Of a DNA stretch of 64,000 nt, positions 35,839 to 45,325 are shown piece after piece (position 1 is the first letter of the stretch; each line of letters starts with the position of its first letter). The translations under genes were made by a program, and so were the position numbers. The stretch is taken from contig MKTW01000010.1 in the NCBI GenBank assembly GCA_001898405.1, forward strand, positions 356,405 through 420,404. Direction: 5' to 3'. Source of the stretch: Sphingobacteriales bacterium 44-61 (GTDB lineage Bacteria > Bacteroidota > Bacteroidia > Chitinophagales > Chitinophagaceae). A model generated the notes under the pieces. That model saw only the letters and a list, made by a program, of their open reading frames with translations. It was not told where the DNA came from and did no database searches.

Positions 35839-36855
35839 TTATAGTGTTGATATAATATTGATCGTGCGTTCCACCATTGCAGGGCTGATGTCGAGATGCA
35901 CTACCAGTCTTACCCGGCTGGGAGCAATGGCATAAGCCAGTATGCCTTTTTCTTTCAGATTGGCGACCAGCTGAGGTGCAGAACCGGCTTCTTTCAGTTC
36001 AAAGATGATGATATTGGTTTCTACCGGCAGCAGCTCTTTCAGCCATTGTCTTGTGCTTATTGCATCAGCGATCTGTTTTGCATGAAGATGATCTTCTTTC
36101 AGCCGGTTGATATGGTGTTCCAGCGCATAAATGCCTGCTGCAGCGATAAAGCCGGCCTGGCGCATGCCTCCACCAAATACCTTGCGGTATCTCCGCGCTT
36201 TTCTCACCAGTTCCTTGGTGCCCAGGAGAATACTGCCCACAGGGCAACCCAGGCTCTTGCTGAGGCAAATGGAGATGCTGTCGAATGTTTCACCATATTG
36301 TTTGGCGGTCTCATTTTTGGCCACCAGTGCGTTCCATAATCTTGCGCCATCGAGATGGAAAGCCAGTTTATGTTCCCTGCAAACCTCGCGGATCTTCAGG
36401 ATCTCTTCCCAGTTATAGCAACTGCCGCCGCCACGGTTGGAGGTATTTTCCAGGGATACCAGCTTGCTGGCAGCGCGGTGCACATCATCGGGGTTGATAG
36501 CTGCTTTTATCTGCTCAGCTGTGACCCGGCCTCTGTCGCCATGCAGCAGCTTCACAGAGGCACCGGAATTAAAGGCGATGCCGCCACCTTCATATTGGTA
36601 AATATGGGAGCTTTCATCGCAGATCACCTCATCGCCGGGCTGCGTATGGCATTTAATGGCAACCTGGTTGGTCATAGTACCAGAAGGGCAGAAAATCCCT
36701 GCTTCCATTCCGAACATGGAGGCAGCAAGGGATTCCAGTTGGTTAATGGATGGGTCTTCGCCAAACACATCATCGCCTACAGGAGCCTTCATCATGGCTT
36801 CAAGCATGGCCGGCGTGGGCCTGGTAACGGTATCGGATCTGTAATCGATCAGCAT
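35839..36855 (-). CDS. ltaE: L-threonine (low-specificity) aldolase
   Basis: The start is the ATG at 36855 ([21 protein letters not shown]), as in E. coli LtaE; the 22 extra in-frame codons upstream lack family similarity. The 338-residue fold-type I PLP enzyme has [12 protein letters not shown] and the PLP-binding Lys200 in [13 protein letters not shown]. It cleaves L-threonine or allo-threonine to glycine and acetaldehyde. It is divergent from the LytS kinase at 36961 across about 105 bases. Confidence 0.95.
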   Translation of the reverse strand: MLIDYRSDTVTRPTPAMLEAMMKAPVGDDVFGEDPSINQLESLAASMFGMEAGIFCPSGTMTNQVAIKCHTQPGDEVICDESSHIYQYEGGGIAFNSGASVKLLHGDRGRVTAEQIKAAINPDDVHRAASKLVSLENTSNRGGGSCYNWEEILKIREVCREHKLAFHLDGARLWNALVAKNETAKQYGETFDSISICLSKSLGCPVGSILLGTKELVRKARRYRKVFGGGMRQAGFIAAAGIYALEHHINRLKEDHLHAKQIADAISTRQWLKELLPVETNIIIFELKEAGSAPQLVANLKEKGILAYAIAPSRVRLVVHLDISPAMVERTINIISTL

Positions 36856-36960
36856 TGTAATTAATTTACTTGCAATATAATCAGTTCGCCCCTCAAAATA
36901 AACAGTTGGCGAAGCCGACACCTTCCGGTAATATTGATTTCATAATTTGGCAATACACTT

Positions 36961-38139
36961 ATGAACCCCACTATAATTGAATATGCTATCCTGATCGGGT
37001 TTTGTATACTTTTTGGACTGCTGGGCCTGTACCTGCTGGCCAATTTCAAAAACACCTTCCGGAATATTATCGGAAATGAATGGGTCAGGCGTAATGTGCT
37101 GGTATGGCTGATCACATTCAGTCTTGTAGTGGCAACTACCCCCATGAGCGGGGAATATTTTTATGCAGTAAGAAAATATGGCTGGGTCACTGCCATATTG
37201 GGGCAAATGATCGTAGCCACCTTCAATACCTTAATCGTTTTTAACCTGGCCTGGTTGGTAGCGGCCCATCCCTTCTTCGACCGCTTTTCATTTGCAAAAC
37301 GGAAGGTACTGGTATTACTTACACTGATCGTCTCATGTGTGGGGGTGAGCCTGATGGTGAAAAACGTATTTAACACCGATAATAAAGAATACGCAGGTTT
37401 TTCTATTTTATCAAGCATCTACATGGCCACTGCTATCGGGTTGGTATATATCCTGATGAGCTACCTTGACCTGGAACGGAAGAGGAAATTTGACGAAAAG
37501 GAACTGGAATTAAGCCGGCTGCGTGAATTAAAAACAAAAGCGGAACTGGATGCCCTTCATTCAAAAGTAAACCCGCATTTTCTTTACAATGCGCTCAACT
37601 CCATTGCTGATCTTTCCATCACCGATGGAAAAAAGGCGAGGAGAATGACCGTCGCACTTGCAGATCTTTTCCGTTACAGTATTAATTACAGCAATAATAA
37701 TTTCTCTACAGTACGCGAAGAAGTGGAAATGGCAGAAGTGTATCTGCAGATAGAAAAGATCCGTTTCGAAGATCAGTTGACCTACACCATACAAGTGGAG
37801 GACGAGGTAACACATTATCTGCTGCCCCGGTTCGTGTTGCAGCCACTTATGGAGAACGCTGTAAAACACGGATTGAAAGCGACCGGCAGGTTAACAGAGA
37901 TAAGTCTTGATATCCGGATGGAGCAAAACGTGCTGGTGATCCATATTTCAGATAATGGTCCTTTGTTTCCTGACGAATTAAAGCCGGGATATGGCGTAAA
38001 AAGTGTGTATGACAAGCTTGATCTTCTTTTCCCGGATAATTATGAGATCCATTTCAGCAACCAGCCCCGGAAAGAAGTGTCTGTCTATATTAAAAAACTA
38101 ATGAAAAATGAGCCAGGTATTCAGAGCCATACTGATTGA
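36961..38139 (+). CDS. LytS-like sensor histidine kinase
   Basis: A 392-residue kinase with about five membrane helices in residues 5-168, a short coiled linker (LDLERKRKFDEKELELSRLRELK, charged heptads) and a His_kinase domain with LHSKVNPHFLYNALNS (His206), MENAVKHGL and YGVKSVYDKLDLLFP. It forms a pair with the next gene, overlapping it by 32 bases. Confidence 0.94.
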   Translation: MNPTIIEYAILIGFCILFGLLGLYLLANFKNTFRNIIGNEWVRRNVLVWLITFSLVVATTPMSGEYFYAVRKYGWVTAILGQMIVATFNTLIVFNLAWLVAAHPFFDRFSFAKRKVLVLLTLIVSCVGVSLMVKNVFNTDNKEYAGFSILSSIYMATAIGLVYILMSYLDLERKRKFDEKELELSRLRELKTKAELDALHSKVNPHFLYNALNSIADLSITDGKKARRMTVALADLFRYSINYSNNNFSTVREEVEMAEVYLQIEKIRFEDQLTYTIQVEDEVTHYLLPRFVLQPLMENAVKHGLKATGRLTEISLDIRMEQNVLVIHISDNGPLFPDELKPGYGVKSVYDKLDLLFPDNYEIHFSNQPRKEVSVYIKKLMKNEPGIQSHTD

Positions 38140-38872
38140 TGATGAACCAGCTGCCCGCAGACTGATGAGGAACCTGCTGCTGGAGCATGCCGGACTGGTG
38201 CAGGTAGTGGCCGAAGCCGGCACAGGCGAAGAAGCGATCACCCAGATAGAAGCTTTGCAACCTGATCTGATCTTCCTCGATATCCAGATGCCCGACCTCA
38301 CTGGTTTTGAAGTGATCGAAAGATTGAACCATAAACCCAATATCATTTTTACTACTGCCTATGAGCAGTATGCGATCAAGGCATTTGAAACTTTCTCTAT
38401 CGATTACCTGCTAAAACCGATCAAAGAAGAAAGACTGGAGCAAAGCATGGAGAAACTAAAGCGCTTTGGCCGGCTCAATACAGTGATCGATGTGCCGGGT
38501 TTGCAGGAGATCATCCGGCAGATACAGGCGCCAAAGCAATCCACCGCATTATCTATCCGCACCGGTGATCGCATTATCCTGCTGCGTTACGAGCAGATCG
38601 TGTACCTGGAAGCACAGGACAAATATGTATATATCTACACCATAGACGGACAAAAACACCTGACCGATCTAACCCTCACCGCTCTTGCAGAGAAACTGCC
38701 TTCCCGTTTCTTCCGCATCCAGAAATCCTATCTTATCAATAAAGAAAGGATCAAAGAAATGCACCGGCATTTCAACGGCCGCTATCTTTTTATTATGGAT
38801 GATAAAACCAGCAGCAGGCTTACTTCGGGCAGAACATATTATGAAGATATAAGGGCAGAGTTTGGATTGTAA
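38108..38872 (+). CDS. LytTR-family response regulator
   Basis: A 254-residue regulator with receiver domain (Asp11/Asp12, phospho-acceptor Asp58 in LIFLDIQMPDLTG, Lys in DYLLKPIKEE) and C-terminal LytTR domain (EQIVYLEAQDKYVYIYT; SRFFRIQKSYLINKERI). Its start lies inside the last codons of the kinase gene. The downstream receptor-like gene at 39125 could be a target, though no clear LytTR repeat was found before it. Confidence 0.94.
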   Translation: MSQVFRAILIDDEPAARRLMRNLLLEHAGLVQVVAEAGTGEEAITQIEALQPDLIFLDIQMPDLTGFEVIERLNHKPNIIFTTAYEQYAIKAFETFSIDYLLKPIKEERLEQSMEKLKRFGRLNTVIDVPGLQEIIRQIQAPKQSTALSIRTGDRIILLRYEQIVYLEAQDKYVYIYTIDGQKHLTDLTLTALAEKLPSRFFRIQKSYLINKERIKEMHRHFNGRYLFIMDDKTSSRLTSGRTYYEDIRAEFGL

Positions 38873-39054
38873 CGGAGTCGTGAGTCTTTAGCAGGAAGCG
38901 ACTTTTAATTCACCACCTGTCCTTTCCAATTTCCCCTCATCCCAAAAACTCCCTGACCTGTAACCAGGTCCATCTCTCTGCGTCCCATTTGAAACAGTTT
39001 TTAAGGCGGCCGCTTATCACTGATTAGTGCCGTTCGATTTAAAACAATGTTCTT

Positions 39055-39078
39055 GGTATTGCAAAGTACCTACCTTTG
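39055..39078 (+). promoter_or_regulatory. Partial promoter and quasi-palindrome before the receptor-like gene
   Basis: GGTATTGCAAAGTACC (39055-39070), an imperfect palindrome, directly abuts a perfect -7 box TACCTTTG (39071-39078). No TTG lies at the expected -33 distance, which suggests an activator- or repressor-dependent promoter. The start codon is 47 bases downstream. Confidence 0.4.
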
Positions 39079-39124
39079 AACTGTAATAATTAACAACAAG
39101 TACTAATTATATAAAACCATTGTG

Positions 39125-41566
39125 ATGAGAAAACTTTTATCCTTACTGATTCTGGCTTTAACAACCTTATCCTTAGCCAGTTATGCCCAGGTAAAGACCG
39201 GGAAGATCAGCGGTACTGTAATTGACGGCAGTACCAAAATCATTGAATCTGCAACTATTACCTTGCTGAGAGCCAGCGATTCAGCCGTTGTTAAAATGAG
39301 CGTGGCCGACAAAACAGGCAAATACGAGTTTGAGAATGTACCGGAAGGGCGCTATATCGTAGCCATTTCTGCGGTAGGTCACGACAAAGGTTTTTCGGAA
39401 GTGGTAGCAGTTTCCGGCTCTTCCAGTACGGTGGTAAAGACCATTGAACTGGTGCCGCAAGCCCAGGCAATGAGCGGGGTGACCGTTACTGCCAAAAAGC
39501 CTGCTATTGAGCAAAAACCCGGCAAAATGGTGGTGAACGTGGACGCTTCTCCTACCAATGTTGGCCTGAATGCACTGGAACTGCTGGAAAAATCACCCGG
39601 CGTTACCGTTGACAACGATGGCAACATCAGCGTGAAAGGAAAGCAGGGTGTACTGATCCTGATCGATGGTAAACCCACTTATATGAGTGGTGCCGACCTT
39701 ACTGCCTTGCTGAAAAACATGCAAAGCACCAGTCTTGACCAGATCGAGATCATGACCAATCCGCCTGCTAAGTATGATGCGGCCGGCAATTCAGGCATTA
39801 TCAATATCAAAACCAAAAAAGGTATTGTGAAAGGCATGAACGGGAATGCCAACCTGGGTTACACACAAGGGCTGTATGGCCGCGTTAATGGTGGTGTAAA
39901 TCTTAACTACCGCAATAACAAACTCAACATATTCGGTGGTTACAATGGTGGAACATACGAAGGGTATAACAGGCTGCTGATCGATCGCAGAATGTATGAT
40001 GAAGATAAAGTGACCATACTGCGCACGATCGACCAGAATTCAAGGCCGCATTTTAAGGGTGCCTACCATAATGTGAAAGCCGGGGTGGATTATTATTTCT
40101 CCAAAAAAGATGTGGCAGGTATAGTGGTGAACGGAAGCTTTAATGGCAATGATGAAGATCCTTACAGCCTGACCAATATCCGCAACAATACCGGGTTGAT
40201 CACTAATAAACTGGAATCAATCGCGAACAATAACCGCAAATCATCCAATCTTACGACCAACTTCAACTATAAACATACATTCGATTCAACCGGCCGTGAG
40301 ATCAGTGCTGACCTTGACTATGCTTACTATAACAACAAGAACAGAACAAGCCTTACCACCAAAAGCTTCGACGCTAATAACAACCAGGACGCTCCTGATG
40401 TGCTCCTGACCGGTAAGATCCCTTCCGATATCAGGATATACAGCGCCAAAGTGGATTATGTACATCCTTTCAAGAATGGTCTCAGGCTGGAAGCAGGTGC
40501 AAAAACAAGTGTGGTGAAAACAGACAATAAAGTGAATTACCTGCGTGATGGTTTGGAAGCAGCTGACCGTAATAACCACTTTATTTATGATGAGAACATC
40601 AATGCTGCTTATGCCATTCTTTCCCGTTCCATCAAGAAATGGGAACTGACCGCAGGACTGCGCATGGAGAATACGATAGCCAAAGGTCATCAGATCAGCA
40701 ACGACTCTTCTTTCAAACGGAATTATACCAACCTGTTCCCCAATGTTGGTGCAGGCTATAATATGAATGAAAAGAACCAGTTCAACCTGAGCTATAGCCG
40801 CCGGATCTCCCGTCCCGATTATGATGATCTGAACCCTTTCATTTTCTTCCTGGATTCATTGACATACGGACAGGGTAACCCTTACCTGCAGCCACAGTTT
40901 ACCAACAACTTTGAGTTCAGCCATACTTATAACAGGTTCCTTACAACAACTATCAACTATACCAACACTACTGATATCATTACTGATCTGCTGAAACAGA
41001 ACACCGAGAAGAATATCACTTACCAGACCAAGGACAACTTCAGCAGCATGAAGCAGTGGGGTATCTCTTTAATGGCGAATGTGCCGATCACAAAATGGTG
41101 GAGCGCAAATATCTACACCAATGTATTCCATAACGACTACTCAGGCCTTTATAACAATGACCCTGTGAAAGTGAAGTTTACCAGTTTCCTGGGTAATATG
41201 ACCAATACTTTCATCCTTGGCAAAGGCTGGAATGCAGAGTTGAGCGGCTGGTATCGCAGCAAAGCCGCTGAAGGTATACTGGTAGCAAATGATATGGGTG
41301 CAATGAACGCTGCCATTACCAAACAGTTGTTCGATAAAAAAGGAACGCTGAAACTGGGTGTACGCGATATTCTGTGGACACAGCAATTCAGCGGTTATGC
41401 CAAATACAGCGACATCAATGTTGATATCAGCAGCCGCCGCGACAGCCGCCAGTTCAACCTCAGCTTCAGCTACCGTTTTGGTAAAAAGAATATTGCGCCT
41501 GCCCGCAGAAAAACTGGCGGTGCGGATGATGAGCAGAACAGGGTAAAAACGGGTGGAGGAAATTAG
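39125..41566 (+). CDS. TonB-dependent receptor-like outer-membrane beta-barrel protein
   Basis: The start is the ATG at 39125 (a GTG precedes it). The 813-residue protein has a signal peptide (to about SYAQ), a carboxypeptidase-regulatory-like domain (GKISGTVIDGSTKIIESATITLL), a plug (GMVVNVDASPTN-like segment to DQIEIMTNPPAKYDAAGNSGIINIKT) and a C-terminal barrel of the OMP_b-brl_3 type (NQFNLSYSRRISRPDYDDLNPF). It lacks the SusC motif GSRGANGVI and has no SusD neighbour. Such proteins may import peptides, siderophores or other cargo; the substrate is unknown. Confidence 0.9.
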   Translation: MRKLLSLLILALTTLSLASYAQVKTGKISGTVIDGSTKIIESATITLLRASDSAVVKMSVADKTGKYEFENVPEGRYIVAISAVGHDKGFSEVVAVSGSSSTVVKTIELVPQAQAMSGVTVTAKKPAIEQKPGKMVVNVDASPTNVGLNALELLEKSPGVTVDNDGNISVKGKQGVLILIDGKPTYMSGADLTALLKNMQSTSLDQIEIMTNPPAKYDAAGNSGIINIKTKKGIVKGMNGNANLGYTQGLYGRVNGGVNLNYRNNKLNIFGGYNGGTYEGYNRLLIDRRMYDEDKVTILRTIDQNSRPHFKGAYHNVKAGVDYYFSKKDVAGIVVNGSFNGNDEDPYSLTNIRNNTGLITNKLESIANNNRKSSNLTTNFNYKHTFDSTGREISADLDYAYYNNKNRTSLTTKSFDANNNQDAPDVLLTGKIPSDIRIYSAKVDYVHPFKNGLRLEAGAKTSVVKTDNKVNYLRDGLEAADRNNHFIYDENINAAYAILSRSIKKWELTAGLRMENTIAKGHQISNDSSFKRNYTNLFPNVGAGYNMNEKNQFNLSYSRRISRPDYDDLNPFIFFLDSLTYGQGNPYLQPQFTNNFEFSHTYNRFLTTTINYTNTTDIITDLLKQNTEKNITYQTKDNFSSMKQWGISLMANVPITKWWSANIYTNVFHNDYSGLYNNDPVKVKFTSFLGNMTNTFILGKGWNAELSGWYRSKAAEGILVANDMGAMNAAITKQLFDKKGTLKLGVRDILWTQQFSGYAKYSDINVDISSRRDSRQFNLSFSYRFGKKNIAPARRKTGGADDEQNRVKTGGGN

Positions 41567-41578
41567 TCATGAGTCATT

Positions 41579-41667
41579 AGCCGGGAGTACGGATTTTCAG
41601 AATACGTTAACAAATTTTTCGATACTGAAGTACCATATAGATTTTAATAAACTCCATACTCCCGGCT
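41579..41667. repeat. 11-bp inverted repeat with 67-base spacer
   Basis: AGCCGGGAGTA (41579-41589) and TACTCCCGGCT (41657-41667) are exact reverse complements. The pair starts 12 bases past the receptor-like gene's stop, so it may serve as a 3'-end structure or be a relic of a small mobile repeat. Confidence 0.5.
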
Positions 41668-41818
41668 TCGCTTATACCGTATAATCGCCCTTTAACCTTT
41701 TATCTTCCGAGCTTGTCATTTTCAGGTGGTTTTTTTGTGGTGTATTGGTGAAATTTGTGCAACAATTGATCAATATCTAAGACATTATTAATAATAAGTT
41801 TTCTCATGTGTACTTACC

Positions 41819-41851
41819 GTCCTCCTTTTCTTGGGAGGACTTTTTATTTTT
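41819..41851 (+). terminator. Intrinsic terminator upstream of yajQ
   Basis: GTCCTCC (41819-41825) pairs with GGAGGAC (41834-41840), loop TTTTCTTG, followed by TTTTTATTTTT. It lies about 250 bases after the receptor-like gene and probably ends that transcript. Confidence 0.8.
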
Positions 41852-41880
41852 GCCTGCTCGGGTCTTGCGTAGTATCTTGT
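41849..41880 (+). promoter_or_regulatory. Probable yajQ promoter
   Basis: TTTG (41849-41852), 20 bases, TATCTTGT (41873-41880). The -7 box departs from TAnnTTTG by one base position. It overlaps the T-run of the terminator, and the yajQ start is 50 bases further. Confidence 0.45.
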
Positions 41881-41929
41881 ACGATACAATTGAGCCAATT
41901 TAATTATTCATTTTAAAAAACTGTTTGCT

Positions 41930-42421
41930 ATGCCTTCATTTGATATTGTAAGCAAAGTAGACGCACAGGCATTGGATAATGCCGTGAATGTTGTTACGAA
42001 AGAAATAACCAACCGTTTCGATTTTAAAGGAAGCCATGTGGTGATCAATCTCAATAAAAAAGAGTATAAGCTCAATATCGAAACTGATGACGATATGAAA
42101 ATGCGCCAGTTGGTGGATGTGCTGATCAGCCGGGCACATAAGCAGGGGATAGCGCCAGAGGCGTTTGATCTTTCAAAGGAAGGTGCACAAAGCGGCAAGG
42201 TCTGGAAAAAAGAGGTGCAGGTGCGGAATGGCCTGAGACAGGAGGATGCCAAAAAGATCGTGAAACTGATCAAGGATGCCGGCCTCAAGGTGCAGGCGTC
42301 CATTAATGATGACCTGGTAAGGGTAACCGGCAAAAAGATCGACGATCTGCAAACGGTGATCCAGGCTTCCAAGACCTGGGACCTGGGAGTACCCCTGCAA
42401 TACGAGAATATGCGTTCATAA
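41930..42421 (+). CDS. yajQ: YajQ-family (DUF520) nucleotide-binding protein
   Basis: A 163-residue soluble protein with the family's N-terminus PSFDIVSKVDAQALDNAVNVV, the TNRFDFKG motif, and the C-terminal block DDLVRVTGKKIDDLQTVIQ. YajQ proteins have two ferredoxin-like domains; some bind cyclic di-GMP, which is known only for certain members. It is a single gene with its own promoter match. Confidence 0.96.
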   Translation: MPSFDIVSKVDAQALDNAVNVVTKEITNRFDFKGSHVVINLNKKEYKLNIETDDDMKMRQLVDVLISRAHKQGIAPEAFDLSKEGAQSGKVWKKEVQVRNGLRQEDAKKIVKLIKDAGLKVQASINDDLVRVTGKKIDDLQTVIQASKTWDLGVPLQYENMRS

Positions 42422-42886
42422 ACTGTGCATAACCCTTGCTGGAAGCCGGTTTCCGGTGGATAACCAGGTGCAGAACAGGTGCATATTCAAAGGCTAAAAA
42501 ATTTGGAAGAGGGGATATTGATAAGCTATCTTTAATGAACAATCGTTGCAGGAAATCTGGAAACAGAAAGAATGCAACTGGAATTGCGGAAATCTGTAAA
42601 AGGATGGAAGCAGTTTCGAAAAGCATCGGGTAAGTTAATAAGCGGGCGAAAGCTTGATTATCAACAAACTTGGTGCTTTTTTCATTAGGTGATGTTTGAT
42701 GGCCGGGCGACCGCCTTCCATCATTGCTGCGTCATCGGCTATTCGACCAACCAACACCGGTCAATTTTCAACAGGTTTACCAATTTTAGATTTGGCAATC
42801 CCACACCGCCTGCCTACCTTTGCCCACTTAAATTTTTTACTTCATCAGTACGGCAAAATCCGTGCGGCCTTAAAAATCATTTAGTT
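42422..42886. other. Non-coding gap between yajQ and rpmE2
   Basis: 465 bases. Small open frames here (for example 42436-42633) resemble no family and lack supporting signals. The only feature I can support is a consensus promoter at 42791-42822 for rpmE2. No RNA gene structure was recognised by eye. Confidence 0.55.
42791..42822 (+). promoter_or_regulatory. Consensus promoter TTTG-N20-TACCTTTG for rpmE2
   Basis: TTTG at 42791-42794 and TACCTTTG at 42815-42822 with a 20-base spacer match the Bacteroidota primary sigma pattern. The L31 start codon lies 65 bases downstream. Confidence 0.8.
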
Positions 42887-43138
42887 ATGAAAAAAGGTAT
42901 CCATCCTTCCAGCTACCGGTTGGTTGTTTTCAAAGACATGAGCAATGGTCATACATTCCTTAGCCGTTCTACTGCAGGGTCAAAAGAAACTGTGAAATGG
43001 GAAGACGGGAACGAATATCCCCTGATCAAACTGGAGATCTCCAGCACATCCCACCCCTTCTTTACCGGTAAGAACGTACTGGTAGACACAGCAGGACGTA
43101 TAGATAAATTCAAGAAGAAATACGAAAAGAAAAAATAA
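42887..43138 (+). CDS. rpmE2: Ribosomal protein L31, type B
   Basis: The ATG at 42887 gives [21 protein letters not shown], the exact family start; the long in-frame extension upstream passes through the promoter and is not coding. The 83-residue protein has [13 protein letters not shown] at its end and lacks the zinc-binding cysteine pairs of type-A L31, as expected for the C-minus form. A terminator follows. Confidence 0.97.
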   Translation: MKKGIHPSSYRLVVFKDMSNGHTFLSRSTAGSKETVKWEDGNEYPLIKLEISSTSHPFFTGKNVLVDTAGRIDKFKKKYEKKK

Positions 43139-43205
43139 TTCTTTAGCTTTAGTTCAGACAACCCTGAACTCAGCATAAAAGTTTTGTTTTTCATGGCTAT
43201 ACTTT

Positions 43206-43234
43206 AGGCCTCCTGATTCCTCAGGGGGCCTTTC
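43206..43234 (+). terminator. Intrinsic terminator after rpmE2
   Basis: AGGCCTCCTGA (43206-43216) pairs with TCAGGGGGCCT (43221-43231), one T-G wobble, loop TTCC, followed by TTCTGTT. It lies 68 bases after the L31 stop. Confidence 0.85.
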
Positions 43235-43317
43235 TGTTGGCGGAGGCGTTGCGTGTTAACGGCCATTCGATCAACGCTCCCCACCACCATCTGTCATCAA
43301 TTTAGTATCTTGGCAGG

Positions 43318-44496
43318 GTGAACAAAATCATCTTTACAGAAGAGTTCTGCCAGCCGGAGAATCTCTATCCCTTCACATTGACCCGTAAATGCCAGGATAT
43401 CCGCCTGGGCATTCTCACCATCCGCGAGAAATGGGAGAAAATGACCGGTTTTTCCTCTTTTGATAAGAATGAAGATGATTACAAAGACCTTGACAGGGCG
43501 ATCAATGTAGATACGATCAGTAAACAGGATACCTGCTACATGATACATGGTAATGTGTTGCCGACCCCTGCATTGGTCAGAAAAATGAAAAAACTTCGCA
43601 ACGGCGAGTTCATTGTAGCCAATGGCAGTTCCGGTATCGTATTTTGTTTCACTCAAAAAGAAATTAAAGAGAAGCACCGCATACAGGTGACGCAAGCGGT
43701 AGAATTGCAGGAAGAAATAAAAGAGATCAAATATCCCTGGCATATTTTCCAGATGAATGACTGGGCTATCCGCCAGGATTTTGCTTTGCTTACCAATAAG
43801 CGCCGCTCGCAACCCATTCACCAGTCAAACCAGGTGGTGAACCGCAAAGACATTTTCCTGGAAAAAGGAGCAAGGTTGAGGCATTGCATACTGAATGCTT
43901 CCACTGGTCCTATCTATATCGGCAAGAACGCGGAGATCATGGAAGGTTCTATTATCCGCGGGCCTTTTGCGATGGGTGAAGGTTCTTTGCTCAAACTTGG
44001 AACAAAAGTATACGGCGCCACTACGCTGGGGCCTTATTGTGTGGGCGGAGGAGAGATCAAGAATTCAGTCCTGTTTGGTTATTCCAACAAAGCACATGAT
44101 GGTTATCTGGGAGATTCCGTGATAGGAGAGTGGTGCAATATGGGCGCAGGCACTACCAATTCCAATTTAAAGAATAATGCTGGCGACGTGCGGGTATGGA
44201 CACCTAAAGGCCAGCTGAACGCAGGAATGAAATGCGGCGTGCTGATGGGCGATTATTCACGCACAGCTATCAATACTTCCATCAACACCGGCACGGTGAT
44301 CAGCGTTTGCTGCCATGTGTTCGGGGCAGGATTAACACCCAAATATATTCCTGCTTTCTCCTGGGGCAGTGAAGGTGTGGACCGCTATGCTTTTGATAAA
44401 GCACTGGTGGATGTGGAAGGCTGGAAAAAACTGAAAGGACATACTATTTCCGATAATGAGAAAAGTATCCTGAAATATATCTTTGAACATTTTTAA
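43318..44496 (+). CDS. GlmU-like putative sugar nucleotidyltransferase/acyltransferase
   Basis: A 392-residue protein with a GTG start (43318; VNKIIFTEEFCQPENLYPFTLTRK). The N-terminal half fits the PF13562-type sugar nucleotidyltransferase domain, without the usual glycine-rich GxGTRM loop. The C-terminal half is a left-handed beta-helix of hexapeptide repeats (LNASTGPIYIGKNAEIMEGSIIRGPF ... GDSVIGEWCNMGAGTTNSNLKNN), as in GlmU. It may make a nucleotide-activated or acylated amino sugar for cell envelope. It precedes tpiA by 23 bases. Confidence 0.85.
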   Translation: MNKIIFTEEFCQPENLYPFTLTRKCQDIRLGILTIREKWEKMTGFSSFDKNEDDYKDLDRAINVDTISKQDTCYMIHGNVLPTPALVRKMKKLRNGEFIVANGSSGIVFCFTQKEIKEKHRIQVTQAVELQEEIKEIKYPWHIFQMNDWAIRQDFALLTNKRRSQPIHQSNQVVNRKDIFLEKGARLRHCILNASTGPIYIGKNAEIMEGSIIRGPFAMGEGSLLKLGTKVYGATTLGPYCVGGGEIKNSVLFGYSNKAHDGYLGDSVIGEWCNMGAGTTNSNLKNNAGDVRVWTPKGQLNAGMKCGVLMGDYSRTAINTSINTGTVISVCCHVFGAGLTPKYIPAFSWGSEGVDRYAFDKALVDVEGWKKLKGHTISDNEKSILKYIFEHF

Positions 44497-44525
44497 CCAA
44501 TAACCTTTTAATTAATTCAATGCGT

Positions 44526-45287
44526 ATGAGAAAGCAGATCGCTGCAGCTAACTGGAAGATGAACCTGAGTTTTCAGCAAGGAGAAAAATTACTGGATGAT
44601 ATTCTTACGGCCAAGATCGCGTTGGCAGATCACCAGGAAGTGATTTTTGCAGTGCCTTATCCTTATCTTCTGATGACAAGAAGTGAAGTGGCGGAAGAGA
44701 AGAACTATTATACAGCTGCTCAAAACTGTTATCATAAAAAATCAGGTGCTTATACCGGTGAAGTGTCTGCCGAAATGCTTCATTCTATTGGTGTGCCTTA
44801 TTGCGTCATCGGTCATAGCGAGCGTCGTGAATATTTCAATGAATCCAACGCAGTGCTGGCGGATAAACTGAACCTCTGCCTGGAAAATTTTATCACTCCG
44901 ATCTTTTGCTGCGGAGAGCCATTGTCCATTCGCGAGAAGGGAACGCAAAATGAATTTGTGGCAATACAATTGAAAGAATCATTGTACCATCTTCCTGCTG
45001 AAAAAATAAAAGATATCGTGATCGCGTATGAACCAATCTGGGCGATCGGTACAGGCAAGACTGCTACCACAGAGCAGGCCCAGGAAATGCACGCTTATCT
45101 GCGTTCTGCACTGGCTGCGCAGTATGGAAAGGATATAGCAGCACAAATTTCCATTCTTTATGGCGGAAGCGTTAAAGCCAATAATGCAAAGGAATTGTTC
45201 AGTTGCCCTGACGTAGACGGAGGGCTTGTTGGAGGAGCATCATTGGTGGCAGCAGACTTTATCGAAATCATCAAGGCATTGAAATAA
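44526..45287 (+). CDS. tpiA: Triosephosphate isomerase
   Basis: A TIM barrel of 253 residues from the ATG at 44526 (MRKQIAAANWKMN); an ATG two codons earlier is possible. Active-site residues are in view: Lys in ANWKMN, His in VIGHSERREYF, Glu in AYEPIWAIGTGKTA, and the phosphate-binding ILYGGSVKANN and GGLVGGASL. It interconverts dihydroxyacetone phosphate and glyceraldehyde-3-phosphate. Co-transcription with the GlmU-like gene upstream is likely. Confidence 0.98.
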   Translation: MRKQIAAANWKMNLSFQQGEKLLDDILTAKIALADHQEVIFAVPYPYLLMTRSEVAEEKNYYTAAQNCYHKKSGAYTGEVSAEMLHSIGVPYCVIGHSERREYFNESNAVLADKLNLCLENFITPIFCCGEPLSIREKGTQNEFVAIQLKESLYHLPAEKIKDIVIAYEPIWAIGTGKTATTEQAQEMHAYLRSALAAQYGKDIAAQISILYGGSVKANNAKELFSCPDVDGGLVGGASLVAADFIEIIKALK

Positions 45288-45325
45288 GCTGTTGTTGATA
45301 CAGCCAACTGCATAACAATGATCGC

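Larger units (their letters stand above)
41567..41929. other. Non-coding gap before yajQ
   Basis: 363 bases without a credible gene. It holds an 11-bp inverted repeat with a 67-base loop (41579-41667), a terminator hairpin with T-run (41819-41851) and a promoter match for yajQ (41849-41880). The part between about 41670 and 41815 shows nothing I can name. Confidence 0.6.

Noticed and set aside
42436-42633. Small frame between yajQ and rpmE2
   Set aside because: Composition is unlike neighbouring genes and no homologous family is recognised; it lies upstream of a consensus promoter.
43306-43313. TATCTTGG just before the GTG start of the GlmU-like gene
   Set aside because: Same problem: no -33 element, imperfect -7, so a promoter call would be guesswork.
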